From: Leeia oryzae DSM 17879
GTDB taxonomy: Bacteria > Pseudomonadota > Gammaproteobacteria > Burkholderiales > Leeiaceae
Length of the DNA: 64,000 nt
NCBI RefSeq assembly: GCF_000376945.1
Contig: NZ_AQXU01000025.1
Span: 563,982 to 627,981, forward strand
Direction of reading: 5' to 3'
Below are positions 25,095-33,659 of the stretch, one piece after another. The notes under the pieces were generated by a model. That model was not told the DNA's origin, searched no databases, and worked only from the letters and a program-made list of their open reading frames with translations. Made by a program: the position numbers and the translations under genes. Position 1 is the stretch's first letter. Each line of letters opens with the position of its first letter.

Positions 25095-26456
25095 ATGTCG
25101 CAAAACCAAACGGTGGGCCAACTCAAAGGCTCGCTCGGGATCATGGACGTGGTGATGATCACCGTGTCCGGCGTGACCCCGGCCAGCAGCATTTTCGTGA
25201 TTGCCCCGTTTGCCATTCAAAGCGCTGGCAGCGGGTCATTTTTGTCGTTTGTCTTTGCCGGGATTCTGGCCGCCGCGCTGGCCCTGTGCTATGCAGAACT
25301 GGGCGCCGCACACCCGAGTGCCGGCGGCGAGTACACCATTATCCAGCGCTTGTTTGGTCGCACTGCCGGCCTGCAAATGTACCTGTTTGTGCTCTGCATG
25401 CTGCTGTTCATCCCGGCCGTACTGGCCACCGGGGCGGCAACCTACCTGAACTCGGCGCTTGGCACGCATTTTGACAGTGCCAGCGTGGCACTGGTGATTG
25501 TGGTGCTGAGTTACGCCATCGGTGTGCTGGACATCAAGACCAACGCCTTGCTGACCGGTGCCTTTCTGGGGCTGGAATTACTGGTACTGGCGATCATCGG
25601 CTGGCTCGGTTTCAGCCAGCAACACCAAGCGACCAGCATCCTGCTGCACCCGCAGATGCCGGATGCCAAAGGCGTGCTGACCGGTGTGCCATTCGGGGTC
25701 ATCATTGCCATGGTGGGTACGGCGCTGTTTTCTTATAACGGCTATGGGGCCGCCATCTATCTGGCCGAAGACATGCACAAAACCGGCAAGCCGCTGGCAA
25801 TTGCCATTCTGCTGACGCTGGTCATCGTGATCCTGATGGAACTGCTGCCAATGACAGCCTTGCTGCTGGGCGCACCGTCTCTGGAGACACTTGCCAAATC
25901 GGCTGATCCGATCAGCTACGTCATCACCCAGCTGGGTAGCCCGGGGTTGGCCCGCGTGATCAGCGCCGGGATTTTCCTGTCGGTGTTTAACGCCATCATT
26001 GCCATCGTGGTACAAAACGCCCGCTTCCTGTTTGCCAGCGGCCGTGATGGCATGTGGACCGCCCGGCTGAACAAGGCCCTGGTCCAGTTACACCCTCGCT
26101 TTGGTACCCCATGGGTTGCCACGCTGCTGTTTGCAGCGCCATCCGCCTTGCTGACCTTTAATTCCAACCTGGGCGAGCTGACCTCCTTTACCGTCATCAT
26201 CTTGCTACTGGCCTATATCAGCATGGCCATTGCCAGCCTCTTTAGCCGCCACTCGGAAACCCACCACCCGTACCTGATGCCTCTGTGGCCGGTCCCTTCC
26301 TTGCTGGTACTCGCCGGCAGCGGCTATACGCTGTGGACCATTCTGCAAGGCAGCTCCACCAGAGATCTGGTGATTGTGACCGGCATCATCGTCGCCGGGC
26401 TGCTGATGTCCTTTACCACCCACCGTGCCCGCAAGCCGGCCACCGCATCAACCTGA
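25095..26456 (+). CDS. APC-superfamily amino-acid permease
   Basis: The 453-residue product has about twelve membrane helices. The N-terminal APC signature is GSLGIMDVVMITVSGVTPASSIFVIAPFAI, and the substrate-site region ELGAAHPSAGGEYTIIQRLFGR follows. It should import (or exchange) an amino acid, peptide fragment or polyamine across the inner membrane. The ATG at 25095 has an AGGAGAG site; the frame is open back to 24762 inside the divergent LuxR gene, which is not coding. The peptidase gene follows after 33 bases, so the two form an operon. Confidence 0.9.
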   Translation: MSQNQTVGQLKGSLGIMDVVMITVSGVTPASSIFVIAPFAIQSAGSGSFLSFVFAGILAAALALCYAELGAAHPSAGGEYTIIQRLFGRTAGLQMYLFVLCMLLFIPAVLATGAATYLNSALGTHFDSASVALVIVVLSYAIGVLDIKTNALLTGAFLGLELLVLAIIGWLGFSQQHQATSILLHPQMPDAKGVLTGVPFGVIIAMVGTALFSYNGYGAAIYLAEDMHKTGKPLAIAILLTLVIVILMELLPMTALLLGAPSLETLAKSADPISYVITQLGSPGLARVISAGIFLSVFNAIIAIVVQNARFLFASGRDGMWTARLNKALVQLHPRFGTPWVATLLFAAPSALLTFNSNLGELTSFTVIILLLAYISMAIASLFSRHSETHHPYLMPLWPVPSLLVLAGSGYTLWTILQGSSTRDLVIVTGIIVAGLLMSFTTHRARKPATAST

Positions 26457-26489
26457 AATACCTGAAGATATTATTACGTGGAGAACACT

Positions 26490-27611
26490 ATGCAACGTCG
26501 AGCCAGAGATCTGGGCATCCGTATTGGACTGGGCACCCCGGGGGCGCTCAATGCCATTACCGATGTACCGGGCATACGCGTCGGCCATCACACCCTGAAC
26601 GCGGATTTGCCGAACGGCAACGCCATCCGTAGCGGCGTGACCATCATCGAGCCGCGCGAGGGGCCTGCCAGACTGTCCCCCTGTTTTGCGGGGGTGCATG
26701 TCCTGAACGGCAATGGCGATGCCACCGGTCTGGAATGGATTCGCGAATCCGGCTTGCTTACCACGCCCATCGCCTTTACCAACACCCATAGCGTGGGCGT
26801 GGTGCGTGATACCCTGATTGCCATCGAACGGGCGGCACTACCCGAGACCGATGCGGTGTACTGGACCATGCCGGTGGTGATGGAAACCTTTGACGGGCTG
26901 CTCAATGACATCAACGGCTTCCACGTGAAGCCAGAGCATGTTCAGGCTGCCGTCGCAGACACCAAAGGGGGCGCGGTGACCGAGGGCTGCGTGGGCGGCG
27001 GTACCGGCATGATCTGCCACGAGTTCAAGGGGGGCATCGGTACGGCATCGCGCGTATTGCCGGCAGAGAGTGGCGGCTGGACTGTAGGCGCCATCGTGCA
27101 AGCGAACCATGGCATGCGCAACTCGCTGATGGTAGAAGGCTACCCGGTGGGTCGTTACCTGAATACAGAGAAAATACCCTCTCCGTTTGCCACCGATGCC
27201 CTGCCGCACCCGGGTATGGGCTCGATTGTGGTCACCATTGCCACCAATGCACCATTGCTGCCGCACCAGTGCACCCGGCTGGCGCAACGGGCTTCCATCG
27301 GTATCGCCCGCACAGGGGGTGGGACAGAAGACTCCAGCGGCGACATCTTTCTGGCGTTTTCCACTGGTAATACCGGTTTGCCGGTGGCGGACTACGGCCG
27401 TAAGGGCGACTTCACCACCCCGCTACAGATGGTCAATAACGATCATCTGTCACCGCTATTGCAGGCCGCAGCCGAAGCGGTGGAAGAAGCCATCGTGAAT
27501 GTGTTGCTGGCCGCCCATAGCGTCACCGGCCATCGGGGGCACAAGGCAGAAGGATTGTCTGCAACGCAATTGCTGGAAGCCCTGACCGAAGTGGGCTGGA
27601 AAGCCCGCTAA
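26490..27611 (+). CDS. P1-family (DmpA/BapA-type) aminopeptidase
   Basis: The 373-residue product belongs to the self-cleaving Ntn-type S58 peptidases. The N-terminal ARDLGIRIGLGTPGALNAITDVPG and VGHHTLN, the central GGGTGMICHEFKGGIGTASRV and the segment GGGTEDSSGDIFLAFSTGN are characteristic. The serine near TEDSSGD should become the N-terminal nucleophile after autocleavage. Members release N-terminal D- or L-amino acids or beta-amino acids from small peptides and amides. No signal peptide. It lies behind a permease gene and is closed by a strong terminator, so the pair probably imports and splits an amino-acyl compound. Confidence 0.9.
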   Translation: MQRRARDLGIRIGLGTPGALNAITDVPGIRVGHHTLNADLPNGNAIRSGVTIIEPREGPARLSPCFAGVHVLNGNGDATGLEWIRESGLLTTPIAFTNTHSVGVVRDTLIAIERAALPETDAVYWTMPVVMETFDGLLNDINGFHVKPEHVQAAVADTKGGAVTEGCVGGGTGMICHEFKGGIGTASRVLPAESGGWTVGAIVQANHGMRNSLMVEGYPVGRYLNTEKIPSPFATDALPHPGMGSIVVTIATNAPLLPHQCTRLAQRASIGIARTGGGTEDSSGDIFLAFSTGNTGLPVADYGRKGDFTTPLQMVNNDHLSPLLQAAAEAVEEAIVNVLLAAHSVTGHRGHKAEGLSATQLLEALTEVGWKAR

Positions 27612-27651
27612 CCGCGTCTCTCCCCGCACTGTGCTGAGTTGTGGGTAGTTG

Positions 27652-27685
27652 GCAGGGCATGAGGAGACCATGCCCTGCTTTTTTT
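27652..27685 (+). terminator. Strong intrinsic terminator after the peptidase gene
   Basis: A perfect 10-bp stem, GCAGGGCATG (27652-27661) and CATGCCCTGC (27669-27678), is followed by seven T residues. Confidence 0.95.
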
Positions 27686-27790
27686 GGCTTTGACGGATAA
27701 TCTGCCAGATTTATCGGCCCATACTATAGACCTGAGGGCTTTTTCAGTAGCACAATCCGGCCTTTGTGTTTCTCTCTCAGGCTGTCTGTC

Positions 27791-28705
27791 ATGATCGTCC
27801 GCCCCAAGCTCAGCTGGATTCAACTTCTGTTTGTCTGGCACGGGTCTGTCATTTCCACCATCTGGCCTCGCCTGCTGCTGTTTTTTGGCATCGCCGTGCT
27901 GGCCATCGTGCAAGACAATTACTTTCTGATCAAGCCGATCCCGCTCAATATCGTGCCGTTCAGTTTGCTGGGGGTGGCGCTGGCCATCTTTGTGTCTTTC
28001 CGCAACAACGCCTGTTACGACCGCTTCTGGGAAAGCCGCAAACTGTGGGGCGGCATCCTCAACCGTGGCCGCAGCCTGGTACGGCAAGTACAAACCATGA
28101 CCGACGCACCGGAAGCCGCCCAGCAAGAGATGATCGAGCTCTTGATGGCTTTCTTCTACATGCTCAAGCACCAGTTGCGCAAAACCGATGCCACTACGGA
28201 TATCCAGCGATTGGTGCCTGCCGTCCATCAGGCACGCGTGACTGCGGCCAGGTTCAAGCCGTCAACCATCTTGCAGATCATGGGCGAGTGGATGGCAGCC
28301 CAGCGTAAAGCCGGGCACCTGGATGGCATGAGCGCACTGGCGCTGGACGAAAGCCTCTCCGGCCTGGCGGATTCACTGGGCGGATGCGAACGCATTGCCA
28401 ATACCCCGATCCCGTTTACCTACAGCGTGCTAATGCACCGTACCGTGTACATTTATTGTGCCTTACTGCCATACGGACTGGTCAGCTCGATTGGCTTCAT
28501 GACCCCGGTGATCAGCGTGTTTGTGGCCTACACCTTCCTGGCGCTGGAAGCGATTGCCGAAGAGCTGGAAGACCCGTTCGGCATGGCCGCCAGCGATTTG
28601 CCGCTGGACTTCCTGAGCCAGCTGATCGAATCCACGCTGCGCGAACAGGCAGGGCAGGCCGCACTGGAAGACCGTCAGCCGGACCTTACCTACCGCCTGA
28701 CCTGA
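27791..28705 (+). CDS. Bestrophin-family anion channel
   Basis: The 304-residue product resembles bacterial bestrophins. It begins MIVRPKLSWIQLLFVWHGSVI, then shows PFSLLGVALAIFVSFRNNACYDRFWESRKLWG, the conserved pore and cytoplasmic-helix region, and later PFTYSVLMHRTVYIYC and the acidic EELEDPFG motif. Bestrophins are pentameric ion channels of the inner membrane. The ATG at 27791 is preferred to an upstream TTG (27764). The gene converges with an Lrp gene; nothing shows how it is regulated. Confidence 0.9.
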   Translation: MIVRPKLSWIQLLFVWHGSVISTIWPRLLLFFGIAVLAIVQDNYFLIKPIPLNIVPFSLLGVALAIFVSFRNNACYDRFWESRKLWGGILNRGRSLVRQVQTMTDAPEAAQQEMIELLMAFFYMLKHQLRKTDATTDIQRLVPAVHQARVTAARFKPSTILQIMGEWMAAQRKAGHLDGMSALALDESLSGLADSLGGCERIANTPIPFTYSVLMHRTVYIYCALLPYGLVSSIGFMTPVISVFVAYTFLALEAIAEELEDPFGMAASDLPLDFLSQLIESTLREQAGQAALEDRQPDLTYRLT

Positions 28706-28722
28706 TGCACAGATCATGACAC

Positions 28723-29178
28723 TTATAGTGACGGGTTGATCTCGTCCTTGAGGGTGTTCATCACGATGATGGAACGCATCTGACGGATCCCCTCGATGGC
28801 GTGCAGATCCCAGATGATGCGCTGGTAATCCTGCATGTCCTTGGCAACCAGCCGCAGCAGAAAATCAAAGTCCCCCGCCACCACATGGCAGGCCAGCACT
28901 TCCGGCTTGGTCTTGACCACCTCGATGAACTTCTCGGCCAGTGCCGGAATATGATGGTTAAGCGTGATCTCGGCGTAGGCAGACACGCTATAGCCGATGG
29001 CCTTGTTGTCCAGCGCCACCAGATAACGGTCGATAATGCCTTCTTGCCGCAAACGCTGTACCCGGCGCAGGCAGGGTGCCGGGGTCAAGCCGACCCGTTC
29101 TGCCAACACGTTATTGGGCAGGTTGCCTTCAGCCTGCAGGGTGCGCAAAATGCGCTTGTCGATGACGTCCAGTTGCAT
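28723..29178 (-). CDS. Lrp/AsnC-family regulator (second copy)
   Basis: The 151-residue product has an AsnC-type helix-turn-helix (LDVIDKRILRTLQAEGNLPNNVLAERVGLTPAPCLRRVQRLRQEGIIDRY) and a RAM effector domain with ACHVVAGDFDFLLRLVAKD. It is clearly different from the Lrp protein at 19326. It is divergent from the TSUP exporter gene at 29349, a frequent arrangement for Lrp regulators that control amino-acid or sulfur-compound efflux. Confidence 0.9.
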   Translation of the reverse strand: MQLDVIDKRILRTLQAEGNLPNNVLAERVGLTPAPCLRRVQRLRQEGIIDRYLVALDNKAIGYSVSAYAEITLNHHIPALAEKFIEVVKTKPEVLACHVVAGDFDFLLRLVAKDMQDYQRIIWDLHAIEGIRQMRSIIVMNTLKDEINPSL

Positions 29179-29302
29179 GCAAATTGCTCCCGTGTTTTAC
29201 ATACGGCAATTATATACAAATAAATACATTTATTCATTACGTATTATTGCCAATATGTTTTTATAACGCGCAATTTTGCAATCGCGTGGCGGGCAAAAAA
29301 CC

Positions 29303-29337
29303 GCAAAATAGTGCTTATCGAATCCACCCTATTTTGC
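29303..29337. promoter_or_regulatory. Inverted repeat just upstream of the TSUP gene
   Basis: GCAAAATAG (29303-29311) and CTATTTTGC (29329-29337) are exact complements separated by 17 bases, ending 11 bases before the ATG at 29349. It could be a regulator site for the divergent Lrp or an mRNA hairpin covering the ribosome site. Confidence 0.5.
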
Positions 29338-29348
29338 AAAGCGCCGCC

Positions 29349-30146
29349 ATGACCACCCTCGAAATTTCTGCCCTGTTTATCGCTGCCCTCCTCGCAGGCG
29401 TGATCAACGCCGTGGCCGGTGGCGGCAGTTTCATCAGCTTTCCCGCACTGCTGTTTTTCAACGTACCGTCGATGGCGGCCAACGCCACCAATGCCGTGGC
29501 CACCTGGCCGGGGATGATGAGCAGTGCCTGGGGATACCGCAAGGTATTGCTGAAACACCGCAAAGGCATGCTGCTGATTGCCGTCATCAGCATGATCGGC
29601 GGCGCTACCGGCGCCCTGCTGGTGATGCACACCCCGAAAGCCTTTTTTACCCTGGCGACGCCGGTCTTCATCCTGATCGCCTTCCTGTTTTTTGCCTTTG
29701 GCCCTCGCCTGGCCAAGCGCAAGCAGGCACAGCCTGCAAGCAACCCGCACGCTTCGGCGACCGAAGCACTATGCACGGAAAAACGGACCATCCTGCAGTT
29801 GTTTGCCTCTTGCTATGCGGGCTACTTCCCCAGCGGGGGCGGCATGGTGCTGATGGCACTGTATAACAGTTTTGGCATCAAGGATGCGCAGTTCATCAAT
29901 GCCTTGAAGTGTATGTTGGGGGTCACCGTCAGTGGCGCGGCCGTCCTGACCTTTGTCCTGTCTGGCCAGGTGTACTGGCCGCAGGCCTGGATCATGATTG
30001 CCGGGTCACTGGCTGGTGGTTTTGCCGGTGCCCAGATGGCCCAGCGACTCAACCCGGTGTTGCTGCGCCATACCATGCTGGTACTGGGCGCCTCTATCAC
30101 CGTGTATTTCTTCCACAAATACTACGGGCCGATGCTGCTGGCCTGA
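29349..30146 (+). CDS. TauE/SafE (TSUP) family membrane exporter
   Basis: The 265-residue product has about eight hydrophobic helices arranged as two halves. The family's glycine-rich opening GVINAVAGGGSFISFPALLFF and the repeat YAGYFPSGGGMVLMALY in the second half are both visible. TSUP proteins move sulfite, sulfonates or other organic anions. The ATG at 29349 starts the first helix; the frame extends upstream to 29184 without homology. It is divergent from an Lrp gene. Confidence 0.88.
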   Translation: MTTLEISALFIAALLAGVINAVAGGGSFISFPALLFFNVPSMAANATNAVATWPGMMSSAWGYRKVLLKHRKGMLLIAVISMIGGATGALLVMHTPKAFFTLATPVFILIAFLFFAFGPRLAKRKQAQPASNPHASATEALCTEKRTILQLFASCYAGYFPSGGGMVLMALYNSFGIKDAQFINALKCMLGVTVSGAAVLTFVLSGQVYWPQAWIMIAGSLAGGFAGAQMAQRLNPVLLRHTMLVLGASITVYFFHKYYGPMLLA

Positions 30147-30154
30147 TCCCCTCG

Positions 30155-31627
30155 TCAACTGGAACAGCTGACTTCCAGCTCGCCGGCCCAGTCCGGCGGC
30201 AGGTCGGCAAAACGGGCAAATGCCGGGTGCTCGTCAAACGGGTTGGCCAGCACGGTCATCAACTGGTCGATCAGACTGAAGTCTTGCTGGTCGCGGGCAG
30301 CGCGAATGGCTTCTTCTGCCAGATGGTTGCGTAGCACGAACTTGGGATTCGTGCCCAGCATGCGTTGCTGACGCACGGCATCCACCGACCCCTCCTGCAC
30401 CAGCCGTGCCCGGTATTTATCCAGCCAGGCACTGGCAGCGTCCCGGTCACGGCATTCGTCCAGTACCGCTGATGCGGTCGCCGCATCCGTGATCGAGAAA
30501 TGTGACAAGGCCCGCCAGAAGCGGGTGTAATCCACCTTCTGGTCAGCCAGCAATTGCAGGGTGTCCCGCAGCAGTGCTTCGTCCTCTGCTTGCCATTCAG
30601 ACCAACCCAGCTTGGCCTGCATCCGGGTTTCAAACGCTTGCTGATAAATGGCCGGATACTGTTCCAGCAGTTCGATCGCGGCGTCTTTGTCGTTGATCAG
30701 CGGCAGCAGCACGCTGGCCAGCACCCGCAGGTTCCAGTACCCCACCGCGGGCTGCTGCCGGTAGGCATAGCGACCATAGGTATCGGTATGGTTACAGATA
30801 TGCTCAGGGTCGTAGGCATCCAGAAACCCGAACGGGCCGTAGTCGATGGTCAGGCCGAGAATCGACATGTTGTCGGTATTCATCACCCCGTGACAAAACC
30901 CCACGGCCTGCCAGTCAGCCATCAGGTTGGCAGTACGGTGCATCACCGTGTCCAGCATTGCCAGGTACGGGTTCGGCGCCTGCTGGCACTCCGGCAGATC
31001 ATGCGCAATCACAAAGTCAGCCAGTTGCCGCGCCTGCTCGGTATTGCCTTGCAAAAACGCGAACTCGAAATGCCCGAAGCGCACAAACCGCGGCGCCAGA
31101 CGAATCACCACCGACGCCGTTTCTACCGTTTCGCGGTACACCGGCAATGGGCTGCCAATAATCGCCAACGCCCGGGTGGTGGGTACCCCCAGCCCGAACA
31201 TGGCTTCACTGCACAGATATTCGCGGATGCTAGACCGCAATACGGCACGGCCATCCGCATGACGCGAAAACGGTGTCCGCCCCGCGCCTTTCAACTGGAC
31301 TTCCCAGGACAAGCCGTTGGTCCCTTCGACTTCGCCCAATAACAAGGCGCGGCCATCCCCCAGCTGCGGTACACACACGCCAAACTGGTGTCCGGAATAC
31401 ACCGTGGCCACCGGCTCGCACCAGTCCGGAAACACATTGCCGCTGGCCATCGCCAGCATGGCCTCGCTACGGCACGCGTCCTCCGTCAGCCCCAGCAACC
31501 CGGCGGCCAGTGCACTCACGTGCACCAGATACGGTGCCGGTAACGGCTCTGCCCGTTGCGGACGATGCCAGTCCGGCAACTGCCGGGCAAAGCGGTTCAG
31601 TGGATTCAGTTGCTGCAAGGTAGACAT
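30155..31627 (-). CDS. selO: SelO/YdiU protein adenylyltransferase
   Basis: The 490-residue product (E. coli YdiU 478) has the inverted-kinase pseudokinase fold that transfers AMP to Ser, Thr or Tyr of target proteins in redox stress. Visible elements are VYSGHQFGVCVPQLGDGRA, the ATP-site QLKGAGRTPFSRHADGRAVL, RSSIREYLCSEAM and the metal/catalytic NTDNMSILGLTIDYGPFGF. The start is the ATG at 31627 (a GTG lies two codons upstream); no strong ribosome site is seen. The C-terminal LEVSCSS carries a cysteine, as expected for many SelO proteins in place of selenocysteine. Confidence 0.94.
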   Translation of the reverse strand: MSTLQQLNPLNRFARQLPDWHRPQRAEPLPAPYLVHVSALAAGLLGLTEDACRSEAMLAMASGNVFPDWCEPVATVYSGHQFGVCVPQLGDGRALLLGEVEGTNGLSWEVQLKGAGRTPFSRHADGRAVLRSSIREYLCSEAMFGLGVPTTRALAIIGSPLPVYRETVETASVVIRLAPRFVRFGHFEFAFLQGNTEQARQLADFVIAHDLPECQQAPNPYLAMLDTVMHRTANLMADWQAVGFCHGVMNTDNMSILGLTIDYGPFGFLDAYDPEHICNHTDTYGRYAYRQQPAVGYWNLRVLASVLLPLINDKDAAIELLEQYPAIYQQAFETRMQAKLGWSEWQAEDEALLRDTLQLLADQKVDYTRFWRALSHFSITDAATASAVLDECRDRDAASAWLDKYRARLVQEGSVDAVRQQRMLGTNPKFVLRNHLAEEAIRAARDQQDFSLIDQLMTVLANPFDEHPAFARFADLPPDWAGELEVSCSS

Positions 31628-31802
31628 GGACACGGCTGTTTAATCCCGACAATTTTAGTCAAGTATATCAAACAACCGCCGCAGCCCCCATCGATTTCTG
31701 CGTCGCAGGTCTTCATCAAAACCAGTGAAATTTAGTGCGCATGTTTTAGGCAGTTCGTCTAGAATGACTGCGGACTGCTCATCATTTTGCAAAGGCATGT
31801 GC

Positions 31803-32582
31803 ATGAAACCGTGGCTCACCCTGATCAGACTTGCCCTGTTGCCGCTGGCCAGCCTGCTGTTCATGCGTCTGGCCTCAGGGGCTACCCTGCAAGCCTGTTA
31901 CGACATGTGGCCACCGTATATCTATACGGATGAGCAACAGCAAACCCATGGCATCACGGCAGACATCATGACAGAGGCCGCCCGGGCCAATGGTTACGAC
32001 ATTCGCTTCACGTACCGGGCTTATGGGGCCTGCCGCAAACTGGTGCGGGAAGGCGGCATGGACATGAAGCTGTTTTCCTCCGGTGGTGAAGATGCGGATT
32101 TGGCCCCCTTGCATGTGAGTACCGAATCCTGGGTGCTGGCCGCCGTCGTCCGGCAAGACAGCCCGCACGTCAGTTATACGGGAATCGACATGTTCAAGCG
32201 GGACAACATCGGTCTGGTCACGGATTATGCCTATCCTGACACCATGAATGTCCTCAAGGGACAAAACCCGGATTACGCCGATGTGATTGATACCTCTATC
32301 GACCGGCTGATCAAGAAACGAATAGACGTGGCTTTCGACGATTCTGTCTGGCTGTTTGATACCATCCGCCAACAGCATTTGCCGCTCAAAGTACTGATGC
32401 CAGCCATTGCCATTGAGCCGCAGTTCACCATTCTGGCCAAGCGCCACAAAGCGCTGGCGGCAAAACTGGATCATACGCTGGCGAAAATGCTCAAATCCGG
32501 CCGGATAGACGCCATTTATCAGAAGTATACCGGCAAGACCTTCCAGGCCTGGCGGGAACAGTTCTCTACCCCGCCGCACTAA
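31803..32582 (+). CDS. Exported solute-binding protein (family 3-like)
   Basis: The 259-residue product has a signal peptide (MKPWLTLIRLALLPLASLLFMRLASGA) and a family-3 fold opening with LQACYDMWPPYIYTDEQQQ and HGITADIMTEAARANGY. It ends with IDAIYQKYTGKTFQAWR. It is an orphan, with no ABC permease beside it. The ligand may be an amino acid. The ATG at 31803 is preferred because its AAAGG site lies at normal distance, while the ATG at 31797 is too close to it. Confidence 0.78.
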   Translation: MKPWLTLIRLALLPLASLLFMRLASGATLQACYDMWPPYIYTDEQQQTHGITADIMTEAARANGYDIRFTYRAYGACRKLVREGGMDMKLFSSGGEDADLAPLHVSTESWVLAAVVRQDSPHVSYTGIDMFKRDNIGLVTDYAYPDTMNVLKGQNPDYADVIDTSIDRLIKKRIDVAFDDSVWLFDTIRQQHLPLKVLMPAIAIEPQFTILAKRHKALAAKLDHTLAKMLKSGRIDAIYQKYTGKTFQAWREQFSTPPH

Positions 32583-32600
32583 GCTTCACATATTCCGCGA

Positions 32601-33530
32601 TCACACCGCCGGATAGTGTTTTTCCAGCTGCTGCCACAGCGCATCCACCGTCGGCTGCTGCCGGCGGGTTTCCCGGTACAGGTGAATCTCCATGCTGGCT
32701 TGCCAGGCTTCGTTGCCCGCCACCGTCAGCTGCCCATGCCGGACCTCGCGCTGCACCGAGCTTTCCGGCAAAAAAGCAATGCCATGCCCTTCCAGCGCCA
32801 TGTTCTTCAAGGCTTCGGACATATCGGTTTCAAAGGTCTGTTCCAGAAAACAGCGTTCCGGCGCGTGCTCGATCAGCATGTCCACCATCCGCCGCAGATA
32901 AGCGCCCGGCGCATAGCCCAGAAACGGCAAAGGGGAGTCCATGGTTCCCGGCAAGGCAAATAGCGGCGTCCGCTGCTTGTCGCAACGGCTGTAAGGCCGA
33001 ATCCACTCCACCCCCAGCCGCAAGCCGCTATAGCGCTCCTTGTCGAGCGCTACCGGCTGTAAAGAATGGTGATAACACATCAGCAAGTCGCTGTTGTTCT
33101 CGACAAAATGCAGCACCGCATCGTGCACGTTCCCCGCCACCAACCGGGCAGACACCCCCGGTTGCAGTTCGCGAATGCGCGAGAACCACTTGGGAAAGAA
33201 GCTCAGCGACAGGGTATGCGGCAAGGCAACGGTAATCCCCTCATGCGTTTGCAGCTGGTTGCGCACATGGCTGCGCGCGTCGTTGAGCTGCTCCAGCATG
33301 GTGATGGCCTGGTCGCGGAACTGCTCCCCCGCCCGCGTCAGCCGGGTCGGGTAGGTAGAGCGATCCACCAGATCCACCCCCAGCCAGCTTTCCAGCGCCC
33401 GTATACGCCTAGACAGCGCCGGCTGCGTCAGGTGCCGCAACTGGGCCGCACGGGTAAAGTTGCCGCAATCAGCCACACTCAAAAAATCTTCCAGCCAGCG
33501 GGTATCGATAATGCACCTCTGCACAAGCAT
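32601..33530 (-). CDS. LysR-family regulator resembling HypT (YjiE)
   Basis: The 309-residue product is like E. coli HypT over its whole length: DTRWLEDFLSVADCGNFTRAAQ, LTQPALSRRIRALESWLGVDL, then the effector domain with PHTLSLSFFPKWFSRI, MSEALKNMALEGHGIAFLPE and the closing VDALWQQLEKH. HypT is activated by hypochlorite through methionine oxidation; whether this protein shares that trigger is not shown. The start is uncertain: the ATG at 33530 gives an N-terminus of the usual length, with alternatives at 33551 and GTG 33554. It is divergent from the RND efflux operon. Confidence 0.85.
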   Translation of the reverse strand: MLVQRCIIDTRWLEDFLSVADCGNFTRAAQLRHLTQPALSRRIRALESWLGVDLVDRSTYPTRLTRAGEQFRDQAITMLEQLNDARSHVRNQLQTHEGITVALPHTLSLSFFPKWFSRIRELQPGVSARLVAGNVHDAVLHFVENNSDLLMCYHHSLQPVALDKERYSGLRLGVEWIRPYSRCDKQRTPLFALPGTMDSPLPFLGYAPGAYLRRMVDMLIEHAPERCFLEQTFETDMSEALKNMALEGHGIAFLPESSVQREVRHGQLTVAGNEAWQASMEIHLYRETRRQQPTVDALWQQLEKHYPAV

Positions 33531-33659
33531 CAGGGTTAACAGGCGGGTCATCACAGCGCCACGGCCTGCAGAATGCGATATTTTACATTCTAGACATACC
33601 TTTGAATTAAATTCTCGGTAAAGTAAAGGCTTCGTCTCACAGAATTGCAGGGTGTCGAC

